DNA of 14,961 bases. It comes from an uncultured Alkalilimnicola sp. (lineage in GTDB: Bacteria; Pseudomonadota; Gammaproteobacteria; Nitrococcales; AK92). Position 1 is the stretch's first letter; each line of letters starts with the position of its first letter. The notes under the pieces are model-generated. The model had not been told where the DNA came from and did not search any database. It was given only the letters and a program-made list of their open reading frames with translations. Of the stretch, positions 6,380 through 13,459 are shown in pieces. The stretch covers positions 1 through 14,961 of the forward strand of contig CALGAN010000051.1 in assembly GCA_937951875.1 (NCBI GenBank), written 5' to 3'. The translations under genes were made by a program, and so were the position numbers.

Positions 6380-8077
6380 ATGAGCAGAAGACTCGGAATC
6401 GACTGGAAAGCCTTAGTCCTTCTGACATGCCTGCTGCTGGCGGCGCTGGTGGCCGGCATCAGGCTCGATGGCCTTCCTCGTTGGGCGGTTCTGGCCCTGC
6501 TGGCCGCGGCGGCGGCGACGGTGATCGTCGATCTGCGCAAGCGCCTTCGCGGCGACGGCCCGCTCAATCAGATGGTCGACATCCTGCGTACCGCCGAGGC
6601 GTTGCAGCTGGACCTGTCGCGCAGCCTTCCCGAACAGGACGGTCAAGGCGACCGTTCGCTGGCCCAGACCTTCAATCAGTTCGTCCAGCGCCTGCGGGGC
6701 ATTTTCGAGGACTTACAGCAGCACAGCGCGGTGATCGGCCTTACCGCCGCCCAGAGCCGCCAGCTGTCGGAGCAGGCCGCCCGCGACGCGCGCAAGCAAG
6801 AGGAAGTGTCGGAGCTCATTTACCGCTCCAGCGAGGAAACCGCTCGCGCCCTGCAAATGGTGTCGGAGCGTACCAGCAGCCTGGCCGAGACCAACTCCGC
6901 CAACCTGGAGGCGGCGCACCGCTCGCTGGTGGAGCTGCGCGACGTCTCCGGCCAGGTCACGGCCATCACCAACACCCTGCGCGAGTTCGAACGCACCATC
7001 GCCCAGCTGGTCACCAACTCCGAGGACATCGGCAACATCCTCGCCACGGTGCAGGCCTTCGCCACCCAGACCAACATGCTGGCGCTCAATGCCGCCATCG
7101 AAGCGGCGCGCGCCGGCGAGCACGGCCGCGGCTTCGCGGTGGTCGCCGACGAGGTGCGCACCCTGGCCGGCAAGGTCCGCTCCGCCGCCGAGCAGGTCCA
7201 GACGCTGCTCTCCAATATGAGCGGCACCGTGACCGCCACCGCCTCCAGCACCAGCCAGCTGATCGATCAGGCGGACGCGGCGCAGGGCGCCATCAATAAC
7301 GCCGCGCATCAGTTCGAGCGCATGGTGGGCGATTTCGGCCGCAACCATCAGTCGCTGCTGGAGGTGAGCTCCAGCATCGAAGAGCTGTCGGTCAGCAACG
7401 ATCAGACCCGGCAGCACAGCATGGAAGTTCGGGATCTGGGTCAGCGCATCGGCAAGGAGATGCAGCGCGCGTTCCGCCTGGCCGACACCCTGCGCGACAC
7501 AAGCAACCTCTCGCTGCAGGGCTTGAGCCGCTTCCGCATCGGCCGCGGCGAGCTCGAACCGATCTGGGATCTGCTGATCCAGCGCCGCGACGCGATACAG
7601 GCGGAAATGGAGAAGCTGCTCGATCGCGGCGTGGATCTGTTCGATCGCAACTACCAGCCGCATCCGAAGAGCAAGCACCACGTCGTGGTGAGCTACCTGC
7701 AGCCGCTGCGCGACGCCTGCCAGCGCATGATCGACGAGTTCTGCGCCGCCGACCGCCAGCACGTCATTTTCTACGTCCTCAACGACGATCGCGGCCTAGC
7801 GGCCCTGCTCAACAGCCACTCGTCGCAGCCGCCGACCGGCGATCTGCGCGAAGACGCGGTCAAGAGCATCGCCGGTATGATCACCGTCACCAATCCGGTG
7901 GAAATCGAGAACCTGCGCAAAGCGACTCACATCAGCATGGGCAGCTGGGTGATGGTCGACGGCAAGAGTATCCTGGTGGCCTTCGCGCCGATCACGTTGT
8001 ATGGACGGCGCTGGGGCTCGATGGTGTGCGGCATCACGCCGAAACGGCTCGGCTTGGAGCATGTGCTCGCGCGCTAG
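6380..8077 (+). CDS. Methyl-accepting chemotaxis protein with C-terminal sensor-like domain
   Basis: I choose ATG 6380 (565 residues) because GGGGGAG at 6362-6368 precedes it; an in-frame ATG at 6353 lacks a site. Two transmembrane helices lie at about 11-28 and 34-50 with only a few residues between them, so there is no periplasmic sensor domain. A long coiled coil follows with the receptor hairpin tip at about 216-265, including TQTNMLALNAAIEAARAGE and GRGFAVVADEVRTLAGK, the CheA/CheW contact region. After the descending coil, residues about 392-565 form a separate globular domain containing FDRNYQPHPKSKHHVV, SSQPPTGD and FAPITLYGRRWGSMVCGI. That block resembles the Cache-like C-terminal domain of some MCPs. 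By topology this sensor would be cytoplasmic. No other che or fla genes are in the window. Confidence 0.85.
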   Translation: MSRRLGIDWKALVLLTCLLLAALVAGIRLDGLPRWAVLALLAAAAATVIVDLRKRLRGDGPLNQMVDILRTAEALQLDLSRSLPEQDGQGDRSLAQTFNQFVQRLRGIFEDLQQHSAVIGLTAAQSRQLSEQAARDARKQEEVSELIYRSSEETARALQMVSERTSSLAETNSANLEAAHRSLVELRDVSGQVTAITNTLREFERTIAQLVTNSEDIGNILATVQAFATQTNMLALNAAIEAARAGEHGRGFAVVADEVRTLAGKVRSAAEQVQTLLSNMSGTVTATASSTSQLIDQADAAQGAINNAAHQFERMVGDFGRNHQSLLEVSSSIEELSVSNDQTRQHSMEVRDLGQRIGKEMQRAFRLADTLRDTSNLSLQGLSRFRIGRGELEPIWDLLIQRRDAIQAEMEKLLDRGVDLFDRNYQPHPKSKHHVVVSYLQPLRDACQRMIDEFCAADRQHVIFYVLNDDRGLAALLNSHSSQPPTGDLREDAVKSIAGMITVTNPVEIENLRKATHISMGSWVMVDGKSILVAFAPITLYGRRWGSMVCGITPKRLGLEHVLAR

Positions 8078-8125
8078 CCAAGGGGACGCGGCGTTGCGCG
8101 GTTCGATACCCCAGGAGCGATAGAA

Positions 8126-8542
8126 ATGAACGCTAATCTCATCTTCTGGCCGGTGCTGGCCCAGATTCTGCTGACCATCGCGATGTACGCGCTGCTCGGC
8201 GCCCGCAAGCGGCGCGCGATCGAAGCCGGCGGCGTCGACCGCCAACAGACGGCGCTGGACAATCGGGCGTGGCCGGCGGACGTCGTCAAGGTCTCCAACA
8301 ACATCGCCAACCAATTCGAAGGGCCGGTGCTGTTCTACGTACTGGCATTCGTGCTGTACGCGATCGACGGCGTCGATGTCATCGCCCTGACCCTGGCCTG
8401 GATCTACGTCGCCAGCCGCTATGTGCACGCCTATATCCACGTCGGCTCCAACTACGTGCCGGCGCGGTTCAGCGCGTTCCTGTTCGGCATGCTCATGCTG
8501 ATGGGGCTGCTGATGGTGGCGGCCGTGCGGCTGGCGCTCTAA
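8126..8542 (+). CDS. MAPEG-family membrane protein
   Basis: The 138-residue protein has four hydrophobic helices: about 5-24, 69-88, 90-105 and 117-138. The loop after helix 1 (DNRAWPADVVKVSNNIANQF) and the conserved YVASRYVHAYIHVGSNYVPA region are typical of the MAPEG family (membrane-associated proteins in eicosanoid and glutathione metabolism). Bacterial members are small inner-membrane proteins, mostly without a defined substrate. ATG 8126 has AGGAG at 8111-8115. It follows the receptor gene by 48 bases and precedes the EmrE-like gene, and may share a transcript with either. Family is well supported; the reaction is not. Confidence 0.85.
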   Translation: MNANLIFWPVLAQILLTIAMYALLGARKRRAIEAGGVDRQQTALDNRAWPADVVKVSNNIANQFEGPVLFYVLAFVLYAIDGVDVIALTLAWIYVASRYVHAYIHVGSNYVPARFSAFLFGMLMLMGLLMVAAVRLAL

Positions 8543-8569
8543 GCTGCCCGACGGTCCGCGGCGCCTCGT

Positions 8570-8602
8570 GCGCGGGAGCGTTTCCCTCGACGGCTCCCGC
8601 GC
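8570..8602 (+). terminator. 10-bp perfect hairpin between the MAPEG and SMR genes
   Basis: GCGCGGGAGC (8570-8579) and GCTCCCGCGC (8593-8602) are perfect inverse complements around a 13-base loop. It starts 28 bases after the MAPEG stop and ends 15 bases before the SMR ribosome site. It has no U tract. It could end the upstream transcript or act as a leader hairpin for the pump; the sequence does not decide. Confidence 0.4.
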
Positions 8603-8616
8603 CCTCGCCAATCCGC

Positions 8617-8623
8617 AGGAAGA
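8617..8623 (+). promoter_or_regulatory. Ribosome binding site deciding the GTG start at 8628
   Basis: AGGAAGA sits 4 bases before GTG 8628. The longer in-frame ATG at 8568 lies in the hairpin region and would add a non-hydrophobic extension not seen in SMR proteins. Confidence 0.6.
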
Positions 8624-8627
8624 TCCC

Positions 8628-8966
8628 GTGCAGCATTGGTTGTTTCTCGCGATCGCGATCCTCTCGGAGGTGCTGGCCACCTCCCTGCTCAAGAGCTCGG
8701 AGGGTTTCTCCCGGCCCGTGCCGACCGCGGCCTGCATCGGCGCCTACGTGGTCGCGTTCTACTTCCTCTCCTTAACCCTCAAGACCCTGCCGGTGGGCGT
8801 GGTCTACGCCATCTGGTCGGGCATCGGCATCGTGCTCATCGCGCTGATCGGATGGGTGTTCTTCGGCCAGCGCCTGGACCTGCCGGCGGTGCTCGGCATC
8901 GCCCTGATCATGGCCGGCGTGATCGTCATCAACCTGTTCTCGTCCAGCATCGGCGCGCACCGGTGA
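8628..8966 (+). CDS. emrE: EmrE-type small multidrug resistance (SMR) efflux protein
   Basis: With GTG 8628 as start the protein has 112 residues and four transmembrane helices, the standard SMR size. Numbering then matches E. coli EmrE: Glu14 in helix 1 (ILSEVLATSLLKSSEGFSRP), Tyr60 and Trp63 in VYAIWSGIGIVLIALIGW, and the conserved FFGQRLDLPAVLGIALI. Glu14 is the proton/drug exchange residue. The Qac/EmrE-like pattern, rather than the SugE/Gdx pattern, suggests export of quaternary cationic compounds by a dual-topology dimer. A perfect hairpin lies just upstream. The symbol denotes the EmrE type, not proven orthology. Confidence 0.85.
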   Translation: MQHWLFLAIAILSEVLATSLLKSSEGFSRPVPTAACIGAYVVAFYFLSLTLKTLPVGVVYAIWSGIGIVLIALIGWVFFGQRLDLPAVLGIALIMAGVIVINLFSSSIGAHR

Positions 8967-8980
8967 GCGCGCGGCGCGCT
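8966..8980 (+). repeat. 15-base palindrome AGCGCGC-G-GCGCGCT at the SMR stop
   Basis: The arms 8966-8972 and 8974-8980 are perfect inverse complements around one base and begin on the last base of the SMR stop codon. As RNA it could form a 6-bp stem with a 3-base loop. No U run follows. It may mark the end of the SMR transcript. Confidence 0.35.
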
Positions 8981-9045
8981 AGCGCACTTCCGGCGGTTCC
9001 GATCTACACCCGACACGTTTGGCATACGAAAGCGCCGTCAAACGC

Positions 9046-9051
9046 TAAAAT
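9046..9051 (+). promoter_or_regulatory. Possible -10 element (TAAAAT) before the antiporter gene
   Basis: TAAAAT lies 35 bases before ATG 9087 in a small AT-rich patch. The nearest -35-like TTGGCA (9019-9024) is 21 bases away, too far for a standard promoter, so support is weak. Confidence 0.25.
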
Positions 9052-9086
9052 CCGTCAACACAGCAACCATCCAGGAACCAAGCTCG

Positions 9087-10382
9087 ATGCTTGATCTTGC
9101 CGCCGCTTTCATCACGCTCACCACGCTGCTCACCTACATCAATTACCGCTTCGTCCGCCTGCCGCCGACGATCGGCGTGATGGCGACCGCGCTGGTACTG
9201 TCGCTGATCCTGCAAGGACTGGCGGCCTTCGGCTATGTCGAGCCGGCCATGGAGATGCAGGAGATCGTGCGCAGCATCGATTTCTCGGAAGTGCTGATGC
9301 AGTGGTTCCTGCCAGCGCTGCTGTTCGCCGGCGCCCTGCACGTCAACCTCGGCGATCTGAAGAACTACCGCTGGCCAATCGCCTTCCTCGCCACCGGCGG
9401 CGTGCTGGTAGGCACCTTCCTGGTGGCCATCCTCGCCTACTACGTGTTCGCGCTGTTCGGCTGGGAGATCGGCCTGATCTACTGCCTGCTGTTCGGCGCG
9501 CTGATTTCGCCCACCGACCCGATCGCGGTGATGGGCATCCTCGGCTCCAGCGGCGCGCCCAAGGGCCTGCAGATGACCATCATCGGCGAATCGCTGTTCA
9601 ATGACGGCACGGCGGTGGTGCTGTACAGCATGCTGCTCGGCGTGCTGCTGCTGGGCGGCGCGCCGACCGGCGGCGACATCGCCATGCTGTTCCTGAAGGA
9701 AGCGGTGGGCGGCGTCGTGGTCGGCCTGCTGCTCGGCTTCGGCGTCTACTACCTGCTGCGCACCGCCGACCAGCACCAGCTGGCGGTGATGCTGACGCTG
9801 GCCCTGGTGTTCGGCGGCACCGCCCTGTCGGCCAAGCTGCACGTCTCCGCCCCCATCGTAGCGGTGGTAGCCGGCCTGATCATCGGCAACTTCGGCCGCA
9901 CGCACGCCATGTCCCAGGATACCCGGCGCTATGCCGACAAGTTCTGGCAGCTGATCGACGAGATCCTCAACACCCTGCTGTTCGCGCTGATCGGCCTGGA
10001 GCTGCTGGTGCTGCCGGTGAGCTGGCTGCACATCGTCGCCGCCTTCCTGCTCGGCGGCGTGGTGCTGCTGTCGCGGTTCCTGACCATCGGCCCGGGCATC
10101 CTCCTGCTGCGCAAGTTGCGCGGCGCGGACAACCAGATCGCGCCGGGCACCATCCGCATCCTTTCCTGGGGCGGCCTGCGCGGCGGCGTCTCGGTGGCGC
10201 TGGCCCTGTCCCTGCCCATGGGACCGGAGCGCGACCTGCTGCTGACCCTCACCTATATCGTGGTGCTGGTCTCCATCCTGGTGCAGGGCCTGACCATCGG
10301 CCCGCTGGTGCAACGCCTGTACGGCCGCGACTCGTCCGGCTCCGTCGACGAAGCGCCGCTGTCCCCGCAGCACAGCAGCTGA
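9087..10382 (+). CDS. CPA1-family Na+/H+ antiporter (NhaP type)
   Basis: The 431-residue protein has about 11-12 transmembrane helices and no long cytoplasmic tail. Family marks are LPALLFAGALHVNLGDL, FGALISPTDPIAVMGILG (Asp144) and ESLFNDGTAVVLYSMLLGV. The Asn172-Asp173 pair of the last motif is the ion-binding ND signature of electroneutral CPA1 exchangers. Later parts include APIVAVVAGLIIGNFGR and ILSWGGLRGGVSVALALSLP, which carries the conserved Arg. It would exchange cytoplasmic Na+ (or K+) for external H+ and help pH and salt balance. ATG 9087 follows AGGAA at 9073-9077; a -10-like TAAAAT lies at 9046-9051 without a good -35. The gene is followed by a strong hairpin. Confidence 0.9.
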   Translation: MLDLAAAFITLTTLLTYINYRFVRLPPTIGVMATALVLSLILQGLAAFGYVEPAMEMQEIVRSIDFSEVLMQWFLPALLFAGALHVNLGDLKNYRWPIAFLATGGVLVGTFLVAILAYYVFALFGWEIGLIYCLLFGALISPTDPIAVMGILGSSGAPKGLQMTIIGESLFNDGTAVVLYSMLLGVLLLGGAPTGGDIAMLFLKEAVGGVVVGLLLGFGVYYLLRTADQHQLAVMLTLALVFGGTALSAKLHVSAPIVAVVAGLIIGNFGRTHAMSQDTRRYADKFWQLIDEILNTLLFALIGLELLVLPVSWLHIVAAFLLGGVVLLSRFLTIGPGILLLRKLRGADNQIAPGTIRILSWGGLRGGVSVALALSLPMGPERDLLLTLTYIVVLVSILVQGLTIGPLVQRLYGRDSSGSVDEAPLSPQHSS

Positions 10383-10390
10383 CGGCCAAT

Positions 10391-10427
10391 GCCGCTACGC
10401 GGGCGCATGCCGCGCCCGCGTAGCGGC
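10391..10427 (+). terminator. Perfect 16-bp GC-rich hairpin after the antiporter gene (no U tract)
   Basis: GCCGCTACGCGGGCGC (10391-10406) and its exact inverse complement (10412-10427) surround a 5-base loop, ATGCC. It begins 8 bases after the antiporter stop and is the strongest stem in the window. TCCCGATC follows, so there is no U run. It most likely ends or protects the antiporter transcript and insulates the gene downstream. Confidence 0.65.
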
Positions 10428-10508
10428 TCCCGATCTGCCCACCGGCATCCATCCCCTCATCGCGCCATGGCCAGGACCATGCGCCGAATCGGGTCTATTA
10501 TTGCTTCT

Positions 10509-10545
10509 CCGAGCCAATAACAAGAAACGTCTCGGACCAGCCGAG
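10509..10545 (+). promoter_or_regulatory. Leader with mutually exclusive short stems before the LifO-like gene
   Basis: CCGAG (10509-10513), CTCGG (10531-10535) and CCGAG (10541-10545) occur in order, so the middle element can pair with either neighbour. TTATTG (10498-10503) and CAATAA (10515-10520) add another small inverted repeat. This arrangement resembles an attenuator or an RNA switch, but the 5-6 bp stems are short and could be chance. Confidence 0.25.
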
Positions 10546-10565
10546 CGTACGAGGGACCCGAACTC

Positions 10566-11639
10566 ATGCTGCAAGGATTACTGCGCAAACCAGGCCGCCT
10601 GCTCGCGGGCGGCGCCTTCCTACTGACGGTCGTCATCGCTGGCGTGTGGCTGCTGCGGCAACCGCCGACCGCCGCTCCCGACCAGGAGCTCCAACCGACG
10701 GTCACGGCAGCCGCCTACGACGGCAGGCGCGACGATCGCGCCACCATCGCCGACGTATGGGGCCTGCTGCAGCCCGCCAGCCAACCCGCGGCATCGACGC
10801 CCGCCCCCAGCACCGTTGCCAACCGCCGTTTCAACGAGGACGGCGTCGCCGAGGCGCTGGGCCGGGTGGTCCTCGACCACAGGGGCCGCATCGTGCTGGA
10901 CCGCAACGCCTTGGCGGCGCTGGAGAACGCCTTCGACACCCTGGAAGGGGAACTGAGCGACGACGACCTGGCGGCGTTGCAGGACTTCATCCGCGCCCAC
11001 CTGCCGGGCACCGCCGGCGAACAGACCGCGCAAGTGGTCGGCGATTACTACCGTTACCGGCGCGCCCTGGAGGCCTTCGAGCGGCAGCACCCCGAGCCGG
11101 CCGACGCGGCCGCCGCGCTGGCGCGGCTGGAGCAGCTGCGCGCCCTGCGCGAATCCCATTTCGGCCCGGCCACCGCCGCTAAGTTCTTCGCCGAGGAGCA
11201 GGCCTTCGCCCGCTACCTGCTGGAGCGGCAGCGGCTGCTGACCGACGACACCCTGTCGCCGCAGGAGCGCAGCGCGCAGGAGGCGCGGCTGCAGCGGCAA
11301 CTGGAAGACGGGCTGCTGTTCCTGAACGACCCCGATTCACCTCAGGCCCAGCGTCTGAGCGAGCAGCTGCGGCGTTTGCGCGAGCAGGGCGCGTCGGCGG
11401 CGTATCTGGACTACGTCCGCGCCCGCAACCTGGGCCTGGCGACCGCCGCCAAGCTCGCCGCCGACGACTCGGCGCGCGAGGAGCTGGCGCAGCGCATCGC
11501 CCGCTTCGAGCAGGAGCAGAGCTACATCCTGGAAGCCGCGCTCACCGAAGAGGAGCGCAAGGCGCAGCTGGAAGCCCTGCTGGAGCAGACCTTCAACGAC
11601 GCCGAGCTGGAAGCCATCCGCGCCTACGGCTTCGACTGA
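10566..11639 (+). CDS. Lipase chaperone (LifO)-like inner-membrane-anchored protein, divergent
   Basis: The 357-residue protein has a short cytoplasmic N-terminus, one transmembrane anchor at about 12-30 (LLAGGAFLLTVVIAGVWLL), a Pro/Ala-rich linker to about residue 85 and then an almost wholly helical, charged domain. This layout and several stretches (VVGDYYRYRRALEAFE, LRESHFGPATAAKFFAEEQ, LTDDTLSPQERSAQEARL, a C-terminal LTEEERKAQLEALLEQTF) match lipase-specific foldases, which fold secreted lipases in the periplasm. The signature RxxFDY(F/C)LSALGE is not present; the corresponding region reads RNALAALENAFDTLEGEL. No lipase gene is adjacent, although LifO genes usually follow their lipase. 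It may serve a distant or different client. ATG 10566 follows GAGGG at 10551-10555. The 3' end overlaps the convergent FGE-like gene by 16 bases. Confidence 0.7.
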   Translation: MLQGLLRKPGRLLAGGAFLLTVVIAGVWLLRQPPTAAPDQELQPTVTAAAYDGRRDDRATIADVWGLLQPASQPAASTPAPSTVANRRFNEDGVAEALGRVVLDHRGRIVLDRNALAALENAFDTLEGELSDDDLAALQDFIRAHLPGTAGEQTAQVVGDYYRYRRALEAFERQHPEPADAAAALARLEQLRALRESHFGPATAAKFFAEEQAFARYLLERQRLLTDDTLSPQERSAQEARLQRQLEDGLLFLNDPDSPQAQRLSEQLRRLREQGASAAYLDYVRARNLGLATAAKLAADDSAREELAQRIARFEQEQSYILEAALTEEERKAQLEALLEQTFNDAELEAIRAYGFD

Positions 11640-12439
11640 GGACTCCGCGCGCCGGCGGCCGGGCGGTCGTTCGGCAGCAGCACCAACCTGAAACCGGCGA
11701 TGTCGCGGACGTTGCGGAAGCGGTTGGCGGAGCGGGCGAACGCGGCGGGAAAACGCCAGCTACCGCCGCGGATCACGCGGTAGGTGCCGGTCGGCGGCCC
11801 GACCGGATCCACCGCATCCCCGGGCGGATACTCGCCGTACCAGTCCTGGCACAGCTCCCAGACGTTGCCGTGCATGTCGTACACGCCCCAGGCGTTGGGC
11901 GCGAAGCTCGCCACAGGCATCGGGCCCCGTCCGGCCGGGCCTTGCGGGCAGCCGGGCAGCGGCCGGTCGCCGCTGACGTTGGCCTGCTCGGTGGACAGGC
12001 AATCGCCGGTGGCGAACGGCGCGGTGCCGCCGGCGCGGGCCACGTACTCCCACTCGGCTTCGGTCGGCAGCCGATAAGTTCGATCGGGCTCCCGGCGGTT
12101 GAGCCGTTCGATGAAGGCCTGCACCTGCTCCCAGGTCACCCCCTCCACCGGACAGTCATCACCGCAGCCGCGGAAAGACGCCGGATTGTCGCCCGTGAGC
12201 GCCCGCCACTGCCCTTGGGTGACTTCGGTGGTCTGGATGTAGAAGTCGCGCGTCAGCGTCACCCGGCGCTGGCGTTCGTCGCTGTCGCGGCCCGGCTCGT
12301 GCTCCGGGCTGCCCATGACGAAACTGCCCGCGGCGATGGGCACGAAACGCATACCTAGCGAATTGACGATGGGCTCGGCCGCCATGGCGGCCGGCATCAG
12401 CGCGAACAGCGCGCACAACGCAGCCAAAGTCGGTTTCAT
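11624..12439 (-). CDS. Secreted FGE-sulfatase (SUMF1)-fold protein without catalytic cysteines
   Basis: The 271-residue protein starts with a signal peptide (MKPTLAALCALFALMPAAMA) and has a full FGE-sulfatase domain at about 25-255. Marks are NSLGMRFVPIAAGSFVMGSP, FYIQTTEVTQGQWRALTG, TYRLPTEAEWEYVARAGG, WGVYDMHGNVWELCQDWYG and RVIRGGSW followed by GFRLVL. Formylglycine-generating enzymes carry two cysteines in the segment after GGSW; here it reads RFPAAFARSANRFRNVRD, with none. So it is probably not a sulfatase activator but one of the many periplasmic relatives with binding or other catalytic roles. It lies 64 bases behind the SGNH hydrolase gene on the same strand and may be co-transcribed. 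No clear Shine-Dalgarno precedes the ATG. Its end overlaps the LifO-like gene. Confidence 0.85.
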   Translation of the reverse strand: MKPTLAALCALFALMPAAMAAEPIVNSLGMRFVPIAAGSFVMGSPEHEPGRDSDERQRRVTLTRDFYIQTTEVTQGQWRALTGDNPASFRGCGDDCPVEGVTWEQVQAFIERLNRREPDRTYRLPTEAEWEYVARAGGTAPFATGDCLSTEQANVSGDRPLPGCPQGPAGRGPMPVASFAPNAWGVYDMHGNVWELCQDWYGEYPPGDAVDPVGPPTGTYRVIRGGSWRFPAAFARSANRFRNVRDIAGFRLVLLPNDRPAAGARSPQSKP

Positions 12440-12503
12440 CGGCGTTTTCGACGGCAGGGGCGAAGACGGCCGAGCCGCCTTCGCCGCATCGCAACGGACA
12501 GGA

Positions 12504-13172
12504 TCAGAGCGCCTGACGAATCAGATCGGCCAGCACGCGCGAGCCGGCCGAGCTCGGGTGGATCCCGTCGCGGATGATGTAGATGGACTCCTTGCCGCGG
12601 AAGGCCGCGCGGGTGTCGACGAAGGTGATGCCCATGGCCGGATAGGTCGCCGCCTTCATGTTCATGGAATACTCGTTGAGCTCAATCAGCTCAGGGGCAC
12701 CGGGCGCGTTGTAGTAGCCGAGGAAGATGATCTTCTCGATGCCGTCCGCCTTCATGCGCGCAGTCAGGCCGGCGATGGCCTCCTCGATGGCGAGCAAGGT
12801 CTCCATGCAGGTAGCGAGCGTATTGCAGTCGCCGAACAGAAAGTCGTTGCCGCCGCCGTTCATGATCACGGTCTTGATGCCGCGCTTGTCGGCGTTGGCG
12901 TACTGCTGCGGAATGGCGTAGCGGCGGCTGCAGATGATGTTGCCGCCGATCATCTGGCAACCCGAGCGGGCGTGGCTGTCGATTTTCTCGCCGAGGTCGG
13001 CCTCCAGGTAGCGACGGATATCGCCCGACAGGGCGAAGATCGAGTCACCGATGATCATCTTGTTGACCGAGGAGCCGGGCAGTGGGTTGCTGGCCTGGGC
13101 GCTGGCGCCGAACAGCAGCGAGAACGCCGACACGAGCAAGAAATTCTTGAATTTCTTCAACGAAACGAGCAT
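12504..13172 (-). CDS. Secreted SGNH/GDSL-type hydrolase
   Basis: The 222-residue protein has a signal peptide (to about residue 27, ending FGASAQA) and all four SGNH blocks. These are MIIGDSIFALSGD with Ser44, RSGCQMIGG with Gly71, NGGGNDFLFGD with Asn109, and RDGIHPSSAGSR with Asp202 and His205. Such enzymes cleave ester bonds of lipids, acylated glycans or carbohydrates; substrate cannot be told from sequence alone. Four cysteines (72, 81, 116, 122) suggest disulfides after export. The ATG at 13172 follows GGAGG at close spacing on the minus strand. The FGE-fold gene follows at 64 bases, suggesting a two-gene unit. The upstream 287-base gap separates it from a divergent lipoprotein gene. 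Confidence 0.85.
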   Translation of the reverse strand: MLVSLKKFKNFLLVSAFSLLFGASAQASNPLPGSSVNKMIIGDSIFALSGDIRRYLEADLGEKIDSHARSGCQMIGGNIICSRRYAIPQQYANADKRGIKTVIMNGGGNDFLFGDCNTLATCMETLLAIEEAIAGLTARMKADGIEKIIFLGYYNAPGAPELIELNEYSMNMKAATYPAMGITFVDTRAAFRGKESIYIIRDGIHPSSAGSRVLADLIRQAL

Positions 13173-13281
13173 CGCATCCTCCGGTTGGTTTGGTGGGAAA
13201 GCTGGAGGAAATGCTAGACGCTTTTCATTAACGATCCACTAAGGACACAAAAATCAGAATAGTTTTATCGTGGCGGCCATG

Positions 13282-13306
13282 CCGCACTCTCTGACGGACA
13301 GTGCGG
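13282..13306. repeat. Imperfect 25-base hairpin in the divergent intergenic region
   Basis: CCGCACT (13282-13288) and AGTGCGG (13300-13306) pair perfectly, with partial pairing in the 11-base loop. It lies between an AT-rich patch (about 13224-13270, likely promoter zone) and the lipoprotein ATG at 13460. It could be a leader hairpin or operator; no U run follows on either strand. Confidence 0.3.
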
Positions 13307-13459
13307 AGCCCGTCTCGAAATCGCGCCGCTCCACCCCCATCAACATTCTCACTGCCGGAGCCGGGCGTTCCGCCACGCCCGCCATAGCCAAGCAACTAAA
13401 GCGCGCCGTCCGGCAGCGACGGCAGTGTCGCGACGGCGCCCGCGGGATCCCAGCCTTCC

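Noticed and set aside
8552..8602. Guanidine-II (mini-ykkC) riboswitch before the SMR gene
   Set aside because: ACGG occurs twice, but neither copy sits as the loop of a short GC stem, and the pump is of EmrE rather than Gdx type.
9045..10373. Long minus-strand ORF of about 442 residues
   Set aside because: It is antisense to the antiporter gene and is Gln/His/Asp-rich, as expected of a shadow frame in high-GC DNA.
11624..12439. Active formylglycine-generating enzyme
   Set aside because: The catalytic segment after GGSW contains no cysteine and no sulfatase gene is present.
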